DNA of 64,000 nucleotides from Typhlomys cinereus (GCA_023101885.1 JALPQD010000233.1:1959501-2023500), one strand, 5' to 3'; positions 1 through 12,661 are shown, numbered from the stretch's first letter. Numbers and translations: made by a program. The notes: generated from the sequence alone by a model not told the origin.

Positions 1-2430
1 TGTCCTGTACTGAAGCCCAGCTTGCCTGATAATTATAAATCGAAAATAAGTGTTTTATAATTTGAACAAATCTCTGCCATATAGTAATCTTGAATTTCTA
101 GGTCATCAAAATGTTCCTCCTTTCTTACATTTTACTTCTCGTGTGTACTAGGTTCCAAACAAAAACAAACAGTATGGAAGGAAGACTGCTGACATAGAGA
201 AAGTCTCTGGAATAGCTAATTTAATCTACCAGTAGCATTTAGTGCAGAGATTTTATTGAATATATTTTTCAGTGATCATTCTTTATCTCTGTCTGCCTAA
301 CCCACATAGGAATTCCTACTAGATCATAATGTTGAAACTCCTTTTTCCTCAATGGAGTGATCTCTGGATGTTAGAACTTTCCAAATATGAGGGCACCCTA
401 AGACTGCAGTTCAAGCCTTCTAAATCTCATACTTGTCTATGTTCACCTCAGATATCCATCACAATTATCATTTACATGAACTCAGAGCTTCTGCTCAGGG
501 ATTAGCCTATGTTTTAGAGACTGATTTCACTGCACCCAAATTTTCTTGTGGAACAAAATTAGCAAACGTTTGCCCCCAACCACAGTTCTCTGATGGATTC
601 CATTAAGTAAAATGATTTTCATTATGTTCAAATATTTCTTCTTGTAAGGACAAAGTTAAATATTCTCGTTAAACTGGAAGTAAAGCACTATATCAGTGAA
701 GTACCAGGCCATAGTTTGCAAATGCTCATAGCATGTGATAGATACCGGGATGATTCTAGGGACTGAAACAGAGTGACACAGCATCAGAGTTTTCAAGAGA
801 TAACTCTTTTCTAAATTGACACGGGATGATAACACAGGGAAAATACATTGAATAATCCCATTTATAAACTCTCAGTTTTCTTTAGACACCTTCGCCTCTT
901 GTAAGAGTAAGCTTATAAGAAAAAGATGCCTAATAGAACCTGCATAAAAAAATTGTACCATATAAGGGGCTTAATAAATCAAAAATTATACATTTATTTT
1001 CTAAAACTGACAAATATTATCCATTTTCTCAAATATACAAAGCTTTAAGACTAATTAAATTCATGCATCTATTATTAGCCAATTGTCAACAAAAATGTCA
1101 AGATGAATCAATCTGAAAAATTACTGATCTTTTAAAACTACAGGGACAATGATTTACCTGTATATAAAAAAAGTTGGAATACAATTCTATGCCAGACCTG
1201 AAGAAAAATTAAAACTGCATAGATGAGCTAAATATAATAACTAACACTATAAATCTCAAAGAAGAGAACACAAGAGTAAGTCATGTTGGAAGTACATTTG
1301 AGAAACTAAAGATTCATTATTGAGTAGGAAGATGATTTTTCACTCTTTTCTGAAATATTTTCTCAGGGATTTGATTCATATATTTAATCTTACTGGTCAT
1401 TGTTCCATTTTTACATTTAAACTTTAACTTTGCAATTTTCTCATTGCTACATTTCAGAATGCTTTTTGCTAGCCTTTTCATGAATGCAGTTTTCCCAGCT
1501 GTATCTATATTAACTTATCTTTTATTATTAAATTCTTAAATAAGAAGTTATTTAGTATATCTCTTGGAAAAATTTGCAAATGGCAAATGGAATCACCACT
1601 TCAGAAGAATTCTCCAGAATTGCATCTATCTCAGTATCCAACTATTGAAAATCCATTGAGAATATGTAGAAAGGAACTATAACTTATGGCTAAGGAGTTT
1701 TTGATGCAAATGTGCAAGCCTGGTATGATATCCAAAAAAAATCAATGTAATCTAATTCTCAAATAAATAAGAAAATTATTATGATCTTCACAAATTATAT
1801 AGAGCATTACACGATTTAATGCACAATAATATAAAATATTAAAAAATTCTCAAAAATCAATGGCAAAGACATTATTCTTAATTTGTTAAGTAACTTATAT
1901 AAAAGTAATTTAAACTCAATATAAAGTAAATTTAAACTCAATATAAATATATGCATGGAGATACATTATATATAATTTGCATACAGTATATATTATATAT
2001 ACGAATATTTGGACAAGCACTTAAACAATTTATACATATGAGTAGGAAACATGTACATGCAAAGATTCTTTAGAATATTGAAGTCACAATGAATTAATAC
2101 GTAGCCCCATTAAAGGAACCAATAAAGAAAACAATCAAACTAACAAATCATTAAACAAAAAAATAACATTGACAACTGGTATTGATGATTCATTAAAAAA
2201 AAAAACAAACTCGTTCGGTGGGAATGCAAGACTGTGAAGCACCACTAAAAAAAGAAAATAGCAGATTCTTATAACCTAGATCTTATCTTTACATACATTA
2301 TAATAATCAAAGAATCATATATTAACCTAGTAATATAAAGCATAATGTTACCCTAAAAATTCCTTCAGAAAAAGTTTGGATGTAATTTTTTATCATCTCC
2401 AAAATCTCACGCAGTCATGACAATCTTCAA
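1..2430. other. AT-rich unique DNA, no gene seen
   Basis: No open reading frame of note, no recognisable repeat and no RNA gene. The stretch from about 1900 to 2040 is nearly pure A/T with short near-repeats of a TTTAAACTCAATATAAA type motif, which looks like local slippage rather than a named element. Weak remnants of old repeats cannot be excluded by eye. Confidence 0.6.
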
Positions 2431-2435
2431 AAACT

Positions 2436-2661
2436 GTTTGAGGGCTCAGGGTTTAATACTCGGTTGTAAGAAGAAGGTTCTGAGTTAAAAACACCTGGCA
2501 GGAAAGGAGGCAGCCTACACTTCCAGCCCTGATGGGAGGAGCCTGGGAAATCTGAGCGTAGAATCAATCCAGGATTGTTTCTCAAATCACACTTGGTCCT
2601 CCACAGACACATTACAATGCTCTCTGACACACACATGCGCGCACACCCCCCCACACACACC
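2436..2661 (+). mobile_element. ID-headed tRNA-derived SINE (older subfamily)
   Basis: The left end reads as a decayed tRNA-like head (GGCTCAGGGTTTAATACTC..., then GGTTCTGAGTT, the B-box region). A body follows with the shared phrases CTTCCAGCCCTGATGGGAGG and CCTGGGAAAT, and it ends in a CA-rich tail. The same body occurs on the minus strand at 7325-7585, 20761-21028 and 60779-61050. The reading frame on the opposite strand here is a by-product of the SINE. Confidence 0.8.
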
Positions 2662-2780
2662 CTAATGCTGGCTTCGTAGAAAGAGTTTAGAAAAGTTCCT
2701 TCCTTTCCTTTTTGTGGTATAATTTGAGGACTAATTGTAACAGTTGTTATTTAAATATCTGATGGAATTCTGCATTGGAG

Positions 2781-3475
2781 CCACCTGCTTCTGGGCTCTA
2801 TTTTGTTGGGAGATTTGTACTTATACTGTACGGTTTTCATTATATTGCTTGCTATAGACATGATTAAATTATTCAATTCATCTTGATTCAACTTTTGTAG
2901 CTCATATGTGATTAGAAACGCATCCATTTCATTTTGTTCATTAAACTGTGTGCAGTATAAATTTTTACATATGTTCTTATGCTTCTCTTAATTTCCTGGA
3001 TATCTGTTGTGAAAAATTCATTTCATCTCTAATTTTAATAATTTAGATTTCTCTCTTTTGGTTTTGGTTAATTTGGCAAAGGACTTGTAAATCTTGTTTA
3101 TCTTTGCAAATAACCAATTCTTTGTATTGTTTTTATTTCTACTTCATTAATTTTTATTCATTCATTATCTTGTTGATTTTTGCATATCTACTGCTTTTGG
3201 GACTGGTTTCTTTTAGCTCTAAGACTTTAAGTGTGTGCTGTTTCAATTTTTATTTACTTTTATTTATTTATTTATTTATCTATCTATTTATTTATTTTTG
3301 CTCTAGAAGTTGAATATATAGATTTTTCTCTCAGGACAATCTTCACTGTGTCCCATAGATTTCGGTATGTTATGTTTTCATTCTCATTGAATTAAGGGAC
3401 TTTTTCATTTTCATTTTGATTTATTCCCTTGTTTATTCCTTATTCAGTAGTATACGGTATACAATTTTTTTTCCT
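2781..3475 (-). mobile_element. L1 ORF2 fragment (reverse-transcriptase region), antisense
   Basis: The plus strand carries the hallmark antisense L1 ORF2 text in the expected order: a region equivalent to 'TCTTGATTCAACTTTTGTA', then 'AACCAATTCTTTGTATTGTT', 'TTCATTAATTTTTATTCATT', 'TAGCTCTAAGACTTTAAG' and 'CACTGTGTCCCATAGATTT'. It is a decayed, 5'- and 3'-truncated fragment with no usable frame. A TTTA/TTTAT simple repeat at about 3250-3298 interrupts it. Confidence 0.85.
3250..3298. repeat. (TTTA)n simple repeat
   Basis: Uninterrupted TTTAT/TTTA units with two TCTA variants, lying inside the antisense L1 fragment. Probably expanded after insertion. Confidence 0.85.
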
Positions 3476-3477
3476 GA

Positions 3478-3509
<32 letters not shown>

Positions 3510-3711
3510 TGTTTGTGCACAAGAATGTACTTGAATGTGTGTTCCAGTGAATCATCTTGGATTGCTCTATTTACTGAATGCTCTGCTTTAAGGTTTCTCT
3601 GGCTCTACCTTTCAAGATCAGTTCCATATCCATCCTATATTTCTGGGATCTGAAATAATGTCCTTTTGCCTGCAAGGCTAAAGTTTTAACCATTGAGCCA
3701 TCTCCCTAGTC
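3478..3711 (-). mobile_element. ID-headed SINE, antisense, with (TG)n tail
   Basis: Read on the minus strand it starts at a head seen as AACCATTGAGCCATCTCCCTAG on the plus strand and ends in a CA repeat (plus-strand TG repeat, 3480-3508). The body is strongly diverged. It sits at the end of the L1 fragment, so it probably inserted into that L1. Confidence 0.7.
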
Positions 3712-4791
3712 TTCAAGTATTACATTTTTATCTCCAGAATTTCAGGTTTTTTATACCTCATTATTTCCCCATTTCCTTTAAGTTATAGAACATACTGTAA
3801 TACTGTTTCTATCTAATTCTATCAACTCTTTCAACCTTATATGCTTCTAATGAATGCTTTTTTTTCAATGGATTATATTCTTCTTTCATGCATCTAGCCA
3901 CATTTTACTACATTTTAAAATATTATGGAAAAATTTCTTAAATTTCATCATGTTGATCTTTGCACTGTATTACTTTACTGCAGAGAAAATGATTTTAGCT
4001 CTTGCCTACAATTACACTCTACCTAACACAGCTTCTTAGCAGCCACTGTAAGTGAATACAATTTGAGACTAGTCAGTTTTTATTTTAGATTTGGTATTAT
4101 TCCACTACTCAGCCTAGAATTGACTGAGTCACTACTGAAATCCAAAGATATTCACCTATCCTCAGGTTTTGCCATGGTTTAGTTCTAGGACTTCTCTACA
4201 TACCAAAGTCTCAAGATGCTCAAGCCCTATATGTAAAGAGGCAGAGTATTTACCCTCAATATTCATACATCCTGACATGTACTTTAAAAAGTCTCTAGAT
4301 TGGTAAAATGTACTAATCTACATATCTAAGATGCACTGCATCTTTTTAAGGTAATTATATCACTGAATTAGAGAAAAATGACAAAAATATACATATATAT
4401 AGTAGTATACTCCATTCTTTTCACATATAAAGACCATCTTGAACTGAATAAATATATTCAATTACTCTGGAAAATTTTGATTAAAAAAATCCAAAGTATA
4501 ATGTTCCTTACAATGTTTCCATTACGATGTTTATTTTCTGAATTATCAGTCACTGATAATTGTAAGTGAATTTTTTAAAGTACCTCTTTCCTATATTCAC
4601 TCCCTTTGAATTTTAAATTTTTGAAGAGGATGTACTGTTATGTTTCTCTCTCATTTCATTATACTTTTTCCTTTTATATTTAATAGAACAAATGCAGGAA
4701 GAAGAGTGTTCTTCCTGGTTAATTCAAAGTAAAAGACTGCAACAAATCATGTTTATTCTGACACTCAACTGTGTTTGAGAGTCCAATTCTG
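3712..4791. other. No gene seen; AT-rich DNA
   Basis: Unique-looking AT-rich DNA. The first 150 bases may be a further remnant of the antisense L1, but the match is too weak to call. Reading frames here (about 60 codons) have no recognisable protein features. Confidence 0.5.
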
Positions 4792-5178
4792 TGATAGTTA
4801 ATCCTGGGTGTCAACTTGACACACCTGGTATTAACTAAGATCACCTGAAACCTCACCTGAAAAGATCAGCTGAGACCACCTGAAGAGATTATACACATCA
4901 CAACCTCCATAGATCTCATAGGAACCTCCCAGTAATGGACCACATAAAAGCCATAGGACAGAATACAGACTGAGGAGACACGCTCCAGGAATGCTCCAGC
5001 CATGTGGAGGTCTGCTGTGGCTTAGTTTGCCTCCTGCCAGTTTCAGCCAGCCACCCATGCTGTCTCTACTATGTATCTTCCCTCTGGAACCCTAAGGTGA
5101 ATAAATCTCTTTTTTCTTCCTTACATTATTTTACTTTGAATGTTATCTCATAGCAATAGTTAAAAGTAACCATTACAG
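4792..5178 (+). mobile_element. MaLR (ERVL-related) 5' LTR
   Basis: Starts TGATAGTTAATCCTGGGTGT and ends CCATTACA. It aligns over its whole length with a second copy at 6061-6402; shared blocks include 'GAAAAGATCAGCTGAGAC', 'GTAATGGACCACATAAAAG' and 'CTGCCTCCTGCCAGTTTCAG'. An AATAAA polyadenylation signal lies at about 5100. ORR1/MT-type non-autonomous LTR retrotransposon by pattern. No clean 5 bp target duplication is visible. Confidence 0.85.
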
Positions 5179-6060
5179 AAATTGGTACCAAGCAGTGGGA
5201 TATTGCTGTGAGATTAAGAGCATCTGGTACCACAATGTGAAGGTTTGGTTCAAGGGGGTTCACGGCAACATCAAGTCTTGGTTCTAGTTTTAGAGGGAGG
5301 AAATCATGGATTTCAAAAATTGGCAGAATCCCTGGGCAGCATCAGGCAAGAAGCCTGCAGTTTAGAGGCCCAAGAAGAGCAGTTTGTGCTGTGGAATTAA
5401 ATCCTGCTTTGCCATTGAGAAACGAAGGTGTTAGAGATGCCAGAGACAATGTGGGACATCTTCCAAGAAAAGTTGTACACCCTGAAAGAAGTCAGCTCAA
5501 GAGAGTGATGTATTCTACAGGTAGCTGTATTGGAGGGGTGGAACTGAAGCCCCTTGGAACAGGGGCTACAGGATTTGGAGTCTATCCTGCTGTTTTTTGG
5601 TCTTGTTATGGACTAATCATTCCTGGATATGCCCCTATTCCTTCCTTTTGGAATGGGAATGTTTATTCTGTGCCATTGTATGTTGGAGGTATGTAGCTTG
5701 TTTGATTTTACAGAAGACTTTGGACTTTAGACTTTGGGACAATATTGAGACTAACTGAGACTTTTACAGTTGGACTGACTGATCTATACTACCAAGATAT
5801 TTATGTAATGTAATGTTAATCTGTAGTTATGTGGTAAGCTGTTGTAATTTACATTATGATACTGTGTTTTAGGACAGTAAAAACTAAGCATTTCTCAAGA
5901 GACTTAGTCACTTATCTTGGGAAAAATAATGTGTGTGCAGTTGTACATGGATAGCTGTATTATATTAGGATGAAGCTATAAATCTTACCCTTTTTATGTG
6001 GAGATTAAGAATGACCTAAGGAAATATGATCTGGTGTCAAGTTGACAAGGGGTGGAGTTG
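5179..6060 (+). mobile_element. MaLR internal region
   Basis: Begins directly after the LTR with the primer-binding-like GAAATTGGTACCAAGCAGTG that opens MaLR internal regions, and ends in a polypurine tract (AAGGGGTGGAGTTG, 6047-6060) just before the 3' LTR. A 101-codon open frame at 5391-5696 is rich in Gly and Pro with no gag, protease or polymerase motif. MaLR elements are known to lack pol and to move with helper proteins from ERVL, so the short length (about 880 bp) fits. Confidence 0.8.
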
Positions 6061-6402
6061 TGATGGTTAATCCCAGATGTCAACTAAAAGCAGCTGAGAC
6101 CACACCTGAAAAGATCAGCTGAGACTACTTGAAGATATTATACCAACCCTACATCCCATTGGAACCTCTATAGATCTCATAGGAACCTCTCAGTAATGGA
6201 CCACATAAAAGTCACAGAATAGAATACAAACTGAAGAACAGAGATGTTCCAGGAATGCTCCAGCCCTGTGGAGGCCTCTGTGACTTAGTCTGCCTCCTGC
6301 CAGTTTCAGCCAGCCAGCCATACAGCCTCCGCCGTGTATCTTCCTGCTGGAATCCTAAGGTGAAATCCTGTCTCACAGCAAAAGTTAAGAGCAACCATTA
6401 CA
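6061..6402 (+). mobile_element. MaLR 3' LTR
   Basis: Starts TGATGGTTAATCCCAGATGT immediately after the polypurine tract and ends CCATTACA. About 45 bp shorter than the 5' LTR, mainly from deletions near the start and in the polyadenylation region, where the AATAAATCT block is missing. Divergence from its partner marks an old insertion. Confidence 0.85.
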
Positions 6403-7080
6403 AATCCTAACATTTTACTTTGCAACATAGACTCTGATATTTGCCTACTAAGTGATGTTGCCAAAGATTAATTTCACAAATTCTCAACTCCTCTTTTTCT
6501 TTAAAAATATGGTTTAAATGCATGTAGATCTTACAGTCATGAGAATTAAATGAAACAATACATTTGTTCAGTGTCTGGAACACATTAGATCTTAATACAT
6601 GACCATTATTGCTAGTCTTAGTGTTAATTATTATTCAGCAATTTACATTGTGGTATATTCTGCTAAATTACTTTCTTAATCTGTGTTAGTCATCATAGCC
6701 AGCTTGCACAGAATTAAATTAACCCACAGAAGCTGGGTCATCACATATATGAAGACATAACTGCATTTATTTAGTACAATGAGAAGTGAGTATTTACTAA
6801 CATCCAGTCAATCCTGGCACTCTAAATGGCATGTTTAAAATAATATTAAATAATTGAGTGTCAACATACTTAAAAGGCTTGGATCTTAAATATGGTTTTT
6901 GCTTATATGAACTTATTTTCTATTAATTGCATTGGAGACTTAGAATCTGGAAGTGAACAGCTAAGAATGGAGTCCTAGTATTAGTTTATTGTGTATATAA
7001 AATAATGCAAGATTGATCTCAGGCATTAAAAACAGTCTTGACTCTTTTCCACTTAAAAAAAATTTCCAATGTGCTATATT
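6403..7080. other. No gene seen
   Basis: Unique-looking DNA of moderate AT content without a recognisable element or frame. Confidence 0.5.
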
Positions 7081-7082
7081 TG

Positions 7083-7275
7083 TTTCTTAGGGCCACCAAA
7101 ACTAAGCACTAGAAATTAAGTGGCCTAAACAACAGAATTTTTTTTCTCATAATTTTTTTTTCTCATTCTATGATTGTGAAGCACCTGAAGAGACCTTCCT
7201 TCTTCAGGTTGTGCAATGTTCTCTGGTTCTTATGTGGTCTTCCTTTTGTTCATGTCTGTATCCTAATCTTCTTTT
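7083..7275 (+). repeat. Ancient mammalian interspersed repeat, family not assigned
   Basis: The phrases 'GTGGCCTAAACAACAGAA...TTTTCTCATA' and 'ATGTGGTCTTCC...GTTCATGTCTGTATCCTAATCTTC' occur in the order of a widespread old mammalian repeat (GTGGCTTAAACAACAG ... TCTGTGTCCTAATC). I do not recall its library name with certainty. Confidence 0.5.
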
Positions 7276-7324
7276 TTAAAAATAATTATTGGGGTTTATT
7301 TTGATGACTTCTCTTTATCTGAAG

Positions 7325-7585
7325 TGTCCTGTGTGTGTGTGCATGTGTGTATCATAGGGCACTGTGTATCCATGTGGAGGACTAAGGGTGACTTCAGGAA
7401 TCATCCTGGAATGCTTCTACCTCTTTCTTGCTTCACTCTCGCATTTCCCAGGTTCCACCCACCAGGGCTGGAAGTGCAGTATGTGGCCATTTTCTGCCAG
7501 CCGTTTTTACTTGGGACCTGGAATCTGAACTCAGTACCTTCTGTTTTTGAAAGAGTCTTAACTCCTGAGTCATATCTCCAGCCCC
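7325..7585 (-). mobile_element. ID-headed SINE (older subfamily), antisense
   Basis: On the minus strand it runs from GGGGCTGGAGATATGACTCAG through 'AGGTACTGAGTTCAGATTCC' (B-box region), 'GCACTTCCAGCCCTGGTGGG' and 'CCTCCACATGGATACACAG' to a CA-rich tail. It is one of the better preserved copies of the older subfamily. The 104-codon plus-strand frame over it is a by-product. Confidence 0.85.
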
Positions 7586-8489
7586 AAATGTATTTTCAGA
7601 ACTTAATATTTTTTAATTCCCTTGGAGGTAAAGGTTAACTTTCAAAAAATTCAGTCCCTAAGCTTGCTGTTGTTAATTTATACTTTGACAAATGATTTTT
7701 GCTTCTTTTCATTGCACCTTTGAAAATGGGATCATGACAATTTCCTATGTATCTAAGCTATAGTTACTGAATCATGGTAGGTTTACTTTTGGTTGGTAAT
7801 AATGTTTATGATAATTGATTGTTTGCCTGGTTATGGTGCCTATGACGAAGCAACCTAAAGTCCAGTGTTTATTTTCTTGTCTAGTGTACCATGGTGTTTC
7901 AACAATTGTGATGCTGGAGAAAGAGAAGAGTGATGTTCTTTTGGGGACAGGGTACTATTGTCCAGCGGCTGAGTGAGAACAGCACAAGATAACTTTCAGA
8001 GAAGCATTTGAATTTGAGCAAGGTTTTCTTTAAGGGCTGCACAGTTGTAATACAGTTTAGGTAAAAGAAACAAAATATATTGAAGTGTCCTGAAATCATC
8101 TTATCTCTTTTCTCAGATTGTATTCCCCCATCACTTCCTCCAAGCAGATATTTATTATGTACAATTATTCATGAATAGTTATTGCATAAGTATAATTTGC
8201 TTGGTAAGTTTTCACATTGGCTGATGATATAACACGGCATGCAGCTCTTCCCTCCTTCCTTTTTCTTTCCCTTTTCTTTTCATTTTCAGTGCCTTATGTT
8301 GTTTACAATAGACGAATTAGAAAAATCATAGAAAATTGGTTCCTGAAAATTGAAAAGAGAAGAGTGGGATGTATTCTGAAACCTGCCTTTTGGTGTTTAC
8401 CACAAAGTACACTGTGCGTGCTTTTGCTTGATTTACATTTAGCAATATCTAAGTGGAAATAGAAATCATACAGCAAAGAAAGCGGGACT
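7586..8489. other. No gene seen
   Basis: Unique-looking DNA. Short frames at 7899-8099 (minus) and 8217-8462 (plus) have no recognisable domain or codon signal and are probably chance. Confidence 0.5.
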
Positions 8490-9450
8490 CCATGTGATTG
8501 CTTCCTTCCTCTGTGGCCTCAATAGCTGCCGCAGCCCCATAGATTCTGATCTTGACAGGTAGCATAATTAGAAAATTCTCTTTGTCTTATTAAATGTGAC
8601 TCTTCTCAATAGAATTCACTCCAGCACCAGCAAAGAACAGAAAATATACTTCAAATCTAAAATGGGAAATCAAGGGGGACTGTTTTATTTTTATCTGTCT
8701 ATGTGCAAGCGACATTATTATCAAAGGATATTGTAATGCTGAAAATGTACTTTGGGGATTTAAATCACGCATTAGCCTGGAAAGCAAAAAGTGCTGTAGG
8801 GCCCATGCAATATATTTTCTCATTAATCTGATTGAAAGATTATCCTTCCTATAGCTATGAAAAGTCTAATACTCATATATCAATCTTCTCTGCTAGCAAA
8901 ATTCAGCTTTGTGCAAAGTCATTGTCTCACGCATTGGGGTCTAACAATTTTCCCCCTCTCGGCATAAGCCCATCTATATTAAAATAAATTCAGAGCAGGC
9001 CGCCATTTCATGCATGCGTCGTGATTATTTCATAAGCTGCTGTGCAAAATGGAAGTATCAGCAAGCCATGCAAGTTTCCTGGTAATGCAATGCTGTCATT
9101 ACCTCAGTGGCCATGTGAGAAAGTTTAGCTATACTGTCTTTGACAAATGTTCAGTGAGTCAAAACAGTGCATTTAAATGAAATGCAGATACGAATGAACC
9201 ATTACTGCAATCACAGATCCTGCCTCTAAATTATCTTATATGAATATATACAGTTGCTCTGTAACCTGACATTTGTAACACATAACTGGCTCTGCATTCA
9301 TTTCCTCACCCCACCTCTTTTCTCAGCCTCATCTATCCCCAAGATTCAGAATGGAGTATTGTGATCAGAGCCTGCATGCAATAATTGAGGATGCTGCTGC
9401 TGATTTCATGCAATCAGGGTGGCATGTTATTTGTGATGAAAATGAAGGAC
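8490..9450. other. Repeat-free block, candidate conserved noncoding element
   Basis: About 960 bp with no transposon or microsatellite signal and with mixed composition in an otherwise AT-rich, repeat-rich window. It holds several ATTA/TAAT homeodomain-type cores, a CATTTCATGCATGCGTCG segment with CpGs retained, and short frames only. This is inference from composition; conservation was not tested. Confidence 0.35.
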
Positions 9451-12344
9451 AGAGACAAAGCAGACATACATATAGGTTGAGTTGTTATGTAGTCAGTGCC
9501 TTCTTGAAAGCCTAGCAAAATCCATGTGAACCAGCCATGCCAAAAGAAAACCACAACCACTTACATGTTTTTGAATCTAGGAGGCTCACTAAAGTTTTGT
9601 GTAGCCTTAGTCATACCTGCGTGATTTTAAGTTTTAATGATACTAAAGAAAATATGTGCATTTGTATTCATAGCACTCTGTGTGTTGAGAACATGGATAG
9701 TACACATGGCTTCAGCCATAACTGTCACACAGATAATATTTTTTATGCCTCAAGACACTAAGATGGTACTGTAGATAGTCAAAAGAAACAAGCTGCTGCC
9801 ATTCCTAATTTCCAGCTTTGAAACACTACATCTTTGGATGGGTAAGAGAAGCTAAAAATCATCCTTGAGTGTGATAGAGAAGATGCTTGAAGAGATCACA
9901 GCCTTTCATATTTATTTGTAAACCAAACATACCATAGACCAAATTACACATATTCCATTTCATAGGTTTATGAGATGGCAACTGAAAATGCAAAATGAGC
10001 TGGGGTCTTTTCATTCCCCAAGGATATTTTTGCTAATGTGGTGAAATGAAAATCTAAGCAGTGTTTGGCTTTAGTGTCCCCTTCAGAGGTTAACTTTCAA
10101 GATCTTAAGTGTGTTCTTATGGCTAGATTTGGAATGAGTGTGGAGAGATAAAATGTAGCATGATATACAGAAGTAATACCAGAGCAATATAAAAAAATGA
10201 CTGTCTATTTTTCTCACCCAACAAATATTGCTTGAGGGCTTTTTACATGGAAAAATTGAATTTTACATTCTCATTGCATAATGTGACTTATCAACTGCTT
10301 TCTGCACTCACAAGCCTGGGGTTTATGAACACAAATCATAACCAAAGTTTGAACAACACCTTCTATACAATAGGATACTATATCTCTAAAAGAAATTAAT
10401 TAGTTTTATAACTAAAACCACATTTTTGGCATAACATGTCACTCTATATCACAATGGCATTCACCTTCACTACTAAGAAAAACAGCAATCCTTGCTACTT
10501 GTTCATTAAAATTTTTTCATATAAATTTAGTTTAAAATAGCAAAAGTATCTACTCTTCATTAAATAGTTATTTCTCAAATTCAGTTTTGAATTCTCTAAT
10601 CAGAAATCCTTTTATTGTGAAGGTAATTTGTCATATAATACTCAGGAAATCACACAGAGAAAAACTGATGATAAACCAAATATCATGAGGATTTGATTCC
10701 ACAGTGAATCAGTTTTTTGATTATCTGTCCTGAGACTGTGATAATTTTACAGAGAAAAGAAAGAAAATCTACTTGTCAATGGAGGACAAGACTTTTTGTT
10801 TAATCGAACAGAAGACTATCAATACTAATCTGTTAATTTGTGCCCAAAATTCAATCATATTGTTGGTACAAAAATGCAATGCACTTAGGAAGCTGTTAAA
10901 TGCACAGTAGTATTCGAAATCGAACCACAGTGACTTGTTGTTATGGCATGCTGACATTATTGGTTCTCGTGTATAGTTACATAATGATCTCAGAATCCAG
11001 CTTTTAAAACTGTTCTATAAAGCTAGTTAACGGATGTCAAAAGCCGAAGAGGACAGTATCAACTTTTTTCGACCCTTGAGTACATAGGATTACTTTTCCT
11101 CTGAGAGAAAAATAAATAAGTAAATAATTTTCCCCTTTCTAAAGGAAATCTATGGCAGAATAGACTCCTTTGTCTTTTATCTCCAATTTACTAAGGACTT
11201 TATAACCTTAGGGTCTTTAACCTAAGAGAGAATCACCACTTAAGTTATGTCTGAGGGAATGGAATAAAAAATAATTTTTTCTATTTTTTATTTGCAGTAC
11301 TGATATCCTCTTTGCATACTTTGTAGAAATTCATTGTTTCCAGAGAAAGAATTGTTTTAAATATACAAAGCAGTATACTGCCAAATCATCTGATCTATAT
11401 CGTTTTCCTCTTTTGTAGTTATATGTAACAATATAACTAATTGTTTTTATGTTGCTATGCAATCTGGAAAAATACAGAGATAATGTCAACATTACTGTGG
11501 ATACTTTTTTTGTATAAGTACTTTCTGGTTTAGATATGGAATTTGACTTTTGTTTAGATATTTATGAAACTATTGTTTAAAAATTAGTTAGGCATTCACT
11601 TTTCTTTCAAGGAACTGTGCAAAGCAGCCTAAAAACAATATGCTGAAGAAATTCATTTTCAATATTTCTGCTATGTTTCAAATAAAGAAGATGGCTTCTA
11701 GAAAAGGTGAGTCTGATAAGAGAACCACATTTTGTTCTCTGAAGGCCTTGATTTTGCAATTGTAAATGAAGCTGTTTCACTAGGTTTATATGCTCCTGTC
11801 CCACTATCACAGCTCAGGGCAATACTGATGATTAGTTGCCTGATTCCAGATTCATGTAGCTCAATGTGAGAACTATACTCTGGCATTTAAATGACTCAAC
11901 TGATGTGAGACCATAAAACATCGCAGACCATTTATACAAATGAAACTAGCCAGGCATTTTATCAAATCTCTTCAAACTGGAAACAGTGTTGTATTGGTTC
12001 ATGCAATTTTTTTCAAACTCTCATAAAAGAATGGGGTACCATTTATGCTTATGTTTGATTTTGAAATATTTTGATTTCAATATGCCCACCAAAGATTTTC
12101 ACATCAAAATCTTACTTAAGTGGCTCAAATTTCATGTCTCATTTAGTAACATGCACCAAGGTAGTTTCTGCAAGAGATTCTTTCCTCAAAAGAATCTAGT
12201 ATTTCTATAAATTAAGTTTCCATAAGATTTCTTAGATAACTGAAGTTGTGAATTTCTACTGGTTTTACAAGATAGCATTTGCATATAAAATTGGCTTTAA
12301 AAGACCACAAAAATTCTGAGATTTTGTAATATTAAAAAAAATTA
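9451..12344. other. No gene seen
   Basis: Nearly 2.9 kb without a clear repeat, RNA gene or coding signal. Short frames at 9537-9761, 10769-10957 and 11607-11886 lack any recognisable motif. The DNA at 9780-9960 and 10620-10960 is relatively complex, but I could not assign it. Confidence 0.5.
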
Positions 12345-12349
12345 ATTTA

Positions 12350-12499
12350 GGGGCTCAAAAGGTGGTTCAGGGGTTAAGCCTCTGCCTTACAGGAGGAAGG
12401 ACCTGAGTTTGTATCTAGACCCTAGGTATAGACGCCAGGCGGAAGCAGGACGGCCTGCGATTTTGGTCCTGGTAGGCCGGCCTGTGAATCTCCCACCAG

Positions 12500-12536
<37 letters not shown>

Positions 12537-12586
12537 AAGGAGGAGGTGGAGGCAGTCCATGGTGGTTCCCGAATTGGGCCGGAGGT

Positions 12587-12632
<46 letters not shown>

Positions 12633-12661
12633 CATGCGCATACGTGCACACGCGCAATTGA
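12350..12661 (+). mobile_element. ID-headed SINE (younger subfamily) with internal poly-A expansion
   Basis: The head reads GGGGCTCAAAAGGTGGTTCAG...GGGTTAAGCCTCTGCCTTAC, then GGACCTGAGTTTGTATC. The body shares 'CCAGGCGGAAGCAGGACGGC' type text and 'AAGGAGGAGGTGGAGGC...TCCATGGTGGTTC' with the copies at 32223-32505 and 32860-33118. A CA repeat and A-rich tail end it. A run of 33 A's at 12503-12535 sits where the sister copies have only three A's, so it grew after insertion. The body runs on both sides, so this is not a second element. Confidence 0.9.
12591..12625. repeat. (CA)n microsatellite
   Basis: Perfect CA dinucleotides within the tail of the SINE; tails of this SINE repeatedly seed CA repeats in the window. 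Confidence 0.9.

Noticed and set aside
5391..5696. 101-codon frame in the MaLR as a viral protein gene
   Set aside because: No gag, protease or polymerase signature; MaLR internal regions are non-coding or gag-like remnants.
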